Assembly: GCA_002371785.1 (NCBI GenBank)
Contig: DFGU01000078.1
Span: 67,923-75,352, forward strand
DNA length: 7,430 nucleotides
Reading direction: 5' to 3'
From: Bacteroidales bacterium UBA3742
GTDB lineage: Bacteria; Bacteroidota; Bacteroidia; Bacteroidales; Paludibacteraceae
The position numbers were made by a program, and so were the translations under genes. Positions 5,132 to 7,430 of the stretch are shown in pieces. Position 1 is the stretch's first letter; each line of letters opens with the position of its first letter. The notes under the pieces are model-generated. The model was not told the DNA's origin, searched no databases, and saw nothing but the letters and a program-made list of their open reading frames with translations.

Positions 5132-5163
5132 TTTGCATATATCAATTTTTTATAGTATCTTTG
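5132..5163 (+). promoter_or_regulatory. Outward-facing promoter after orfB
   Basis: TTTG (5132-5135) and TATCTTTG (5156-5163) are 20 bases apart. A weak inverted repeat TGATA/TATCA (5123-5144) surrounds the -33 box, a poorer version of the hairpins at 895 and 1042. It points out of the right end of the IS towards the RhuM-family gene, which has its own promoter at 5547-5595. Confidence 0.65.
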
Positions 5164-5170
5164 CAGCGTC

Positions 5171-5192
5171 TTTTGATCAGTAAACCTTTTTC
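5171..5192 (-). repeat. Right terminal inverted repeat candidate of the IS
   Basis: Read on the minus strand it is GAAAAAGGTTTACTGATC and on, 18 of 21 positions equal to the left end at 3827-3847. It is also the first unit of the 21-bp array that follows. A second candidate end is at 5260-5280. Confidence 0.6.
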
Positions 5193-5283
5193 GCACTCCG
5201 GTCAACCTTTTTAGGTATCGAGTCAAAAGTTTACGATTTTTAAGATCCTAACTCAGTTATCGAGTCAACCTTTTTCAGTTTTA
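5179..5283. repeat. 21-bp-period array at the right end of the IS
   Basis: Units begin at 5179, 5200, 5221, 5242 and 5263, exactly 21 bases apart. The clearest are AGTAAACCTTTTTCGC, GGTCAACCTTTTTAGG and AGTCAACCTTTTTCAG. TATCGAGTCAA occurs at the junctions near 5216 and 5258. Units 3 and 4 are degenerate. As the units resemble the terminal repeat, they may be extra transposase-binding sites. Confidence 0.65.
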
Positions 5284-5307
5284 GTCACATACTTATGTCC
5301 TGTCAAT

Positions 5308-5351
5308 CGTTGGTTATTCGTTGGTTGTTCGTTGGTTGTTCGTTGGTAATT
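5308..5351. repeat. 11-bp tandem repeat (4 units)
   Basis: Four head-to-tail 11-base units: CGTTGGTTATT, CGTTGGTTGTT twice, CGTTGGTAATT. A second pair of 11-base units, CTCACCACAGG and CTCACCATAGC, follows at 5355-5376. Confidence 0.85.
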
Positions 5352-5391
5352 AGCCTCACCACAGGCTCACCATAGCCCCCTCTTTTTTCCG

Positions 5392-5537
5392 TGTCGCTTT
5401 GTCGCTATTATTTTGCATGAGATTAATGAGATTATTGAGACTATTGGATGTAATTTCCTGAATACCATCGGTTTATAAAGTCTCACGAAAGTATCAAAGT
5501 TTCAAAGTTCCACCGCCAAAACAGCGACATAGCGACA
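5392..5537. repeat. Nested inverted repeats with a 9-bp tandem repeat, gene-free spacer
   Basis: The outer arms TGTCGCTTTGTCGCT (5392-5406) and AGCGACATAGCGACA (5523-5537) are complementary at 14 of 15 positions. Inner arms TGAGACT (5436-5442) and AGTCTCA (5479-5485) share nearly the same centre. Inside are three 9-base units at 5418-5444 (TGAGATTAA, TGAGATTAT, TGAGACTAT). No reading frame is evident. A miniature element or a repeat-grown spacer are possible. Confidence 0.55.
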
Positions 5538-5546
5538 TTCACCTGC

Positions 5547-5595
5547 AAAAAATCTCGCGTACGCTTGCATATGTGCGATTTTTTTTGTACCTTTG
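5547..5595 (+). promoter_or_regulatory. Promoter of the RhuM-family gene
   Basis: TTG (5565-5567) and TACCTTTG (5588-5595) are 20 bases apart. The right arm TATGTGCGATTTTTT equals that of the 895-934 hairpin; the left arm starting AAAAAATC at 5545 is degenerate, with G-T pairs and one mismatch. Transcription should start near 5602, which rules out coding starts before that point. Confidence 0.82.
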
Positions 5596-5624
5596 CAGCC
5601 GAAATGAAATCGAATACACATAAC

Positions 5625-6677
5625 ATGGCTCAAGAACTGCAAATACGTAACTCGACGGCAGAGTTCCTGATCTTTCAAGCCGAAGACAAAGCCGAAGGCG
5701 TACAAGTCTTTTATAAAGACGAGTCTATCTGGGCGACGCAAAAGGCCATGGCTGCATTGTTTGATGTGGATAGATCCGTTATCACCAAGCATCTTAAGAA
5801 CATCTTCGAGACCGGTGAATTGCGGCAAGATTCAGTTGGTGCAAAATTTGCACATACTGCCGAAGATGGCAAAACATATTCCACTTTGTTCTACAAACTC
5901 GATGCCATTATTTCCGTCGGATACCGCGTCAATTCGCGTCGTGCGACCCAGTTCCGTCAATGGTGTACTGCCGTGTTGCGTCAGTTCGCTATCCGGGGCT
6001 ATGTTATTGATCGCAAGCGCATGGAGAACGGTGCGTTCATCAGCGAGGATTACTTCGAGCACCTTTTGGCTGAGATCCGTGAGATTCGCCTATCTGAGCG
6101 ACGGTTCTATCAGAAACTCACCGATATCTACGCTACGGCTATCGACTACAATCGCGATGCTCCTACCACGCGCGAGTTCTTTGCCAAAGTGCAAAACAAA
6201 ATGCACTATGCCGTACATGGACAAACGGCGGCGGAACTGATTGTCTCTCGTGCAAATGCAGAGAAAGAGCATATGGGACTGACCACATGGGAGAAGGCTC
6301 CGCATGGCAAGATTGTCAAGCCTGATATCAGCATCGCTAAGAACTATCTCAACGAATTGGAGTTGGAGGACATGGGACGTCTGGTCAACTCTGTTCTGGA
6401 CGCCGCAGAACGTATGGCCAAGCGGCATATCCCGATGACGATGGAAGACTGGGCAAAACGAATCGATATCATCCTGGAAGCTACTGATGAACGGATATTG
6501 AAGGACGCCGGTTCTGTATCGCATGAGTTTGCACAATCTTTTGCCGAATCGGAGTTCGAGAAATACCGCGTGATCCAGGATCGACTTTTCGAATCCGACT
6601 TCGACCGCTTCCAGTTGCCGACATTACCGTTTGATGAGGATCAATCCGAAGACGAGGACAAAGACAAAGACAAATAA
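5625..6677 (+). CDS. RhuM-family protein
   Basis: The product has 350 residues, close to the usual length of the family named after Salmonella RhuM. The reading frame is open further upstream, but an earlier start would lie inside the promoter; ATG 5625 gives a leader of about 20 bases, while ATG 5604 would be almost leaderless. Residues about 28-66 (VFYKDESIWATQKAMAALFD and on) look like a small DNA-binding-type domain with a helix-turn-helix. The family hallmark follows at about 90-133: YKLDAIISVGYRVNSRRATQ, then FRQWCTAVLRQFAIRGYVID. The middle and C-terminal parts are helical, and the protein ends in a run of Asp, Glu and Lys encoded by GACAAA repeats. The biochemical role of RhuM proteins is not settled; they occur in accessory islands. 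No partner gene adjoins. The gene has its own promoter and terminator. Confidence 0.9.
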   Translation: MAQELQIRNSTAEFLIFQAEDKAEGVQVFYKDESIWATQKAMAALFDVDRSVITKHLKNIFETGELRQDSVGAKFAHTAEDGKTYSTLFYKLDAIISVGYRVNSRRATQFRQWCTAVLRQFAIRGYVIDRKRMENGAFISEDYFEHLLAEIREIRLSERRFYQKLTDIYATAIDYNRDAPTTREFFAKVQNKMHYAVHGQTAAELIVSRANAEKEHMGLTTWEKAPHGKIVKPDISIAKNYLNELELEDMGRLVNSVLDAAERMAKRHIPMTMEDWAKRIDIILEATDERILKDAGSVSHEFAQSFAESEFEKYRVIQDRLFESDFDRFQLPTLPFDEDQSEDEDKDKDK

Positions 6678-6716
6678 AATTGCATAACCCCCTCGTCCTC
6701 ATCCATGACATGAAGG

Positions 6717-6765
6717 AGTGCGACGGAACGCACTACGAGTGCAGCGCCCGAGTAGTCCCCACTAC
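6717..6765 (+). other. Competing hairpins after the RhuM-family gene
   Basis: AGTGCG (6717-6722) can pair with CGCACT (6729-6734). GCACT (6730-6734) can instead pair with AGTGC (6738-6742), so the two folds exclude each other. GTAGT-cccc-ACTAC (6752-6765) is a third hairpin. They lie between the stop codon and the terminator and could shape the 3' end of the mRNA. Confidence 0.45.
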
Positions 6766-6804
6766 AAGGAGATAGCGCAAACATAGAATAATAGATCATC
6801 GCTT

Positions 6805-6836
6805 GCCGACCTCTGCAAAGGGGTCGGCGTTTTTTT
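6805..6836 (+). terminator. Intrinsic terminator
   Basis: GCCGACCTC (6805-6813) and GGGGTCGGC (6820-6828) form a 9-bp stem with one G-U pair and a 6-base loop, followed by a T-run at 6830-6836. It ends the RhuM-family transcript and insulates the next promoter. Confidence 0.9.
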
Positions 6837-6848
6837 CTTCATAAAATC

Positions 6849-6879
6849 TTGCATATATCGAAAAAAAGTTGTACCTTTG
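6849..6879 (+). promoter_or_regulatory. Promoter of the DUF4234 gene
   Basis: TTG (6849-6851) and TACCTTTG (6872-6879) are 20 bases apart, 47 bases before the ATG at 6927. The -33 context CTTGCATATATC matches the other promoters, but the spacer lacks the hairpin; a separate terminator lies just upstream. Confidence 0.82.
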
Positions 6880-6926
6880 TGCCCGAAATCAGTTAATAAC
6901 CCATTTTTAAAACCCCATTAACCGTT

Positions 6927-7373
6927 ATGACAGAACAAAATCCCGTAGCTGCGGCTCCCGTACAGGAGCGTCCGGCACTGCTGCACCGCACCAATCGCGG
7001 ACTGGCTAAGTACTTCTTTCTGGGTATCCTGACCCTGGGTATCTATCCGATCGTAGTAGAGTCGCACATCTCCGAGGAACTCAACACCGTTGCCTCCAAG
7101 TACGACGGCAAGCACACGATGCACTACTGCCTGATCTTCTTCCTGCTGAGTTGGCTCACGCTCAACATCGCTACGATCGTTTGGTATCACCGCACCTCAG
7201 CCCGTATGGGCGACGAGCTTCGCCGCCGCGGCATCGACTACAGCTTCGGCGCAAGCGACTTCTGGCTCTGGGAGATCCTGGGCTGCCTTATCCTGGTAGG
7301 ACCCTTCATCTACGTCCACAAGCGCATGAAGGCCATGAACCTGATCAATGCCGATTATAACCAAAAGGGATAA
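6927..7373 (+). CDS. DUF4234 family membrane protein
   Basis: The product has 148 residues and no cleavable signal peptide. Three hydrophobic segments are predicted at about 29-44, 68-87 and 112-130. The first contains the motif LGILTLGIYPI followed by a short ELN-containing loop, the pattern I associate with DUF4234 (TxGIY then ELN). A polar, Pro- and Ala-rich N-terminus of about 20 residues and a basic loop between segments 2 and 3 (RMGDELRRRG) should face the cytoplasm. The role of the family is unknown. It has its own promoter. It is more GC-rich than its neighbours, most clearly compared with the gene at 1244. Confidence 0.85.
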   Translation: MTEQNPVAAAPVQERPALLHRTNRGLAKYFFLGILTLGIYPIVVESHISEELNTVASKYDGKHTMHYCLIFFLLSWLTLNIATIVWYHRTSARMGDELRRRGIDYSFGASDFWLWEILGCLILVGPFIYVHKRMKAMNLINADYNQKG

Positions 7374-7378
7374 AACTA

Positions 7379-7429
7379 GACCGCTCGCTACGCTCACTGA
7401 AAGAATAAAGACCGTTCACTACGTTCTCT
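7379..7429. repeat. Imperfect 20-bp direct repeat after the DUF4234 gene
   Basis: GACCGCTCGCTACGCTCACT (7379-7398) and GACCGTTCACTACGTTCTCT (7410-7429) agree at 16 of 20 positions and start 31 bases apart. The array may go on beyond the window. Confidence 0.6.
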
Positions 7430-7430
7430 C

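Larger units (their letters stand above)
3826..5277 (+). mobile_element. IS3-family insertion sequence (ends approximate)
   Basis: The element holds orfA and orfB of an IS3-type transposase in the -1 frame relation typical of that family. The left end TGAAATAGGTTTACTC near 3826 has inverted counterparts on the right. One is at 5171-5192, 18 of 21 positions matching 3827-3847. The other is at 5260-5280, 16 of 18 matching 3824-3841 and ending in CA at 5276-5277. The first choice gives about 1.37 kb and the second about 1.45 kb; both are normal lengths. I prefer the second because it gives TG...CA ends, but the first matches over a longer stretch. No 3-5 bp target duplication fits either choice, so the insertion may be old or the ends misplaced. 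Both genes look intact. Confidence 0.75.

Noticed and set aside
3823..5280. Target site duplication around the IS
   Set aside because: Flanking bases do not match for either candidate right end (for example TAC against GTT), so none can be claimed.
5565..5624. Longer N-terminus for the RhuM-family protein from ATG 5565
   Set aside because: These codons cover the -33 and -7 boxes of a clear promoter, so they lie upstream of the predicted transcript start.

Overview
The window looks like chromosomal DNA of a Bacteroidetes bacterium, most likely of the order Bacteroidales. The main evidence is promoters: seven sites have the Bacteroidetes-type layout, a -33 TTG and a -7 TAnnTTTG box separated by exactly 20 bases, and classical Shine-Dalgarno sequences are absent. 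The gene content agrees: a secreted Sel1-repeat protein, a RhuM-family protein, a DUF4234 membrane protein and a broken secreted gene with the Bacteroidales motif DLGLPSGT. No tRNA, rRNA or CRISPR array is visible. Species cannot be told from the sequence.

Layout. (1) 1-806: a hairpin repeat, a heptamer tandem repeat, a promoter inside an inverted repeat, then a gene for a small lipoprotein of unknown function. (2) 807-2850: a 16-bp perfect inverted repeat carrying an apparently orphan promoter, a second promoter hairpin, then a probable operon of a 42-aa protein, a 168-aa protein overlapping it by four bases (ATGA), and a 348-aa Sel1-repeat protein. (3) 2851-3121: a second copy of the Sel1 gene's leader and signal-peptide code, attached to a truncated secreted protein. 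(4) 3122-3825: gene-free DNA with TCCGAAATCCG repeats, an AT-rich block, a second copy of the hairpin seen at the window start, and short tandem repeats. (5) About 3826-5277: an IS3-family insertion sequence with orfA, orfB, a programmed -1 frameshift signal with a 10-bp stem, terminal inverted repeats and a 21-bp-period array at its right end. (6) 5279-5546: gene-free DNA of short tandem repeats. (7) 5547-6836: a promoter hairpin, the RhuM-family gene and a strong terminator. (8) 6849-7430: a promoter, a DUF4234 membrane protein gene and closing repeats.

The genes do not form one recognisable pathway. The region reads as accessory DNA in which single genes or short operons each sit behind a near-identical promoter. 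The most interesting feature is this promoter set: in several cases the -33 element lies in the loop of an A-tract/T-tract inverted repeat whose stem sequence differs from site to site but whose pairing is kept, so the same DNA may terminate the upstream transcript and start the downstream one. The second is the unusual density of 7-, 8-, 9-, 11- and 21-bp periodic repeats in the spacers.
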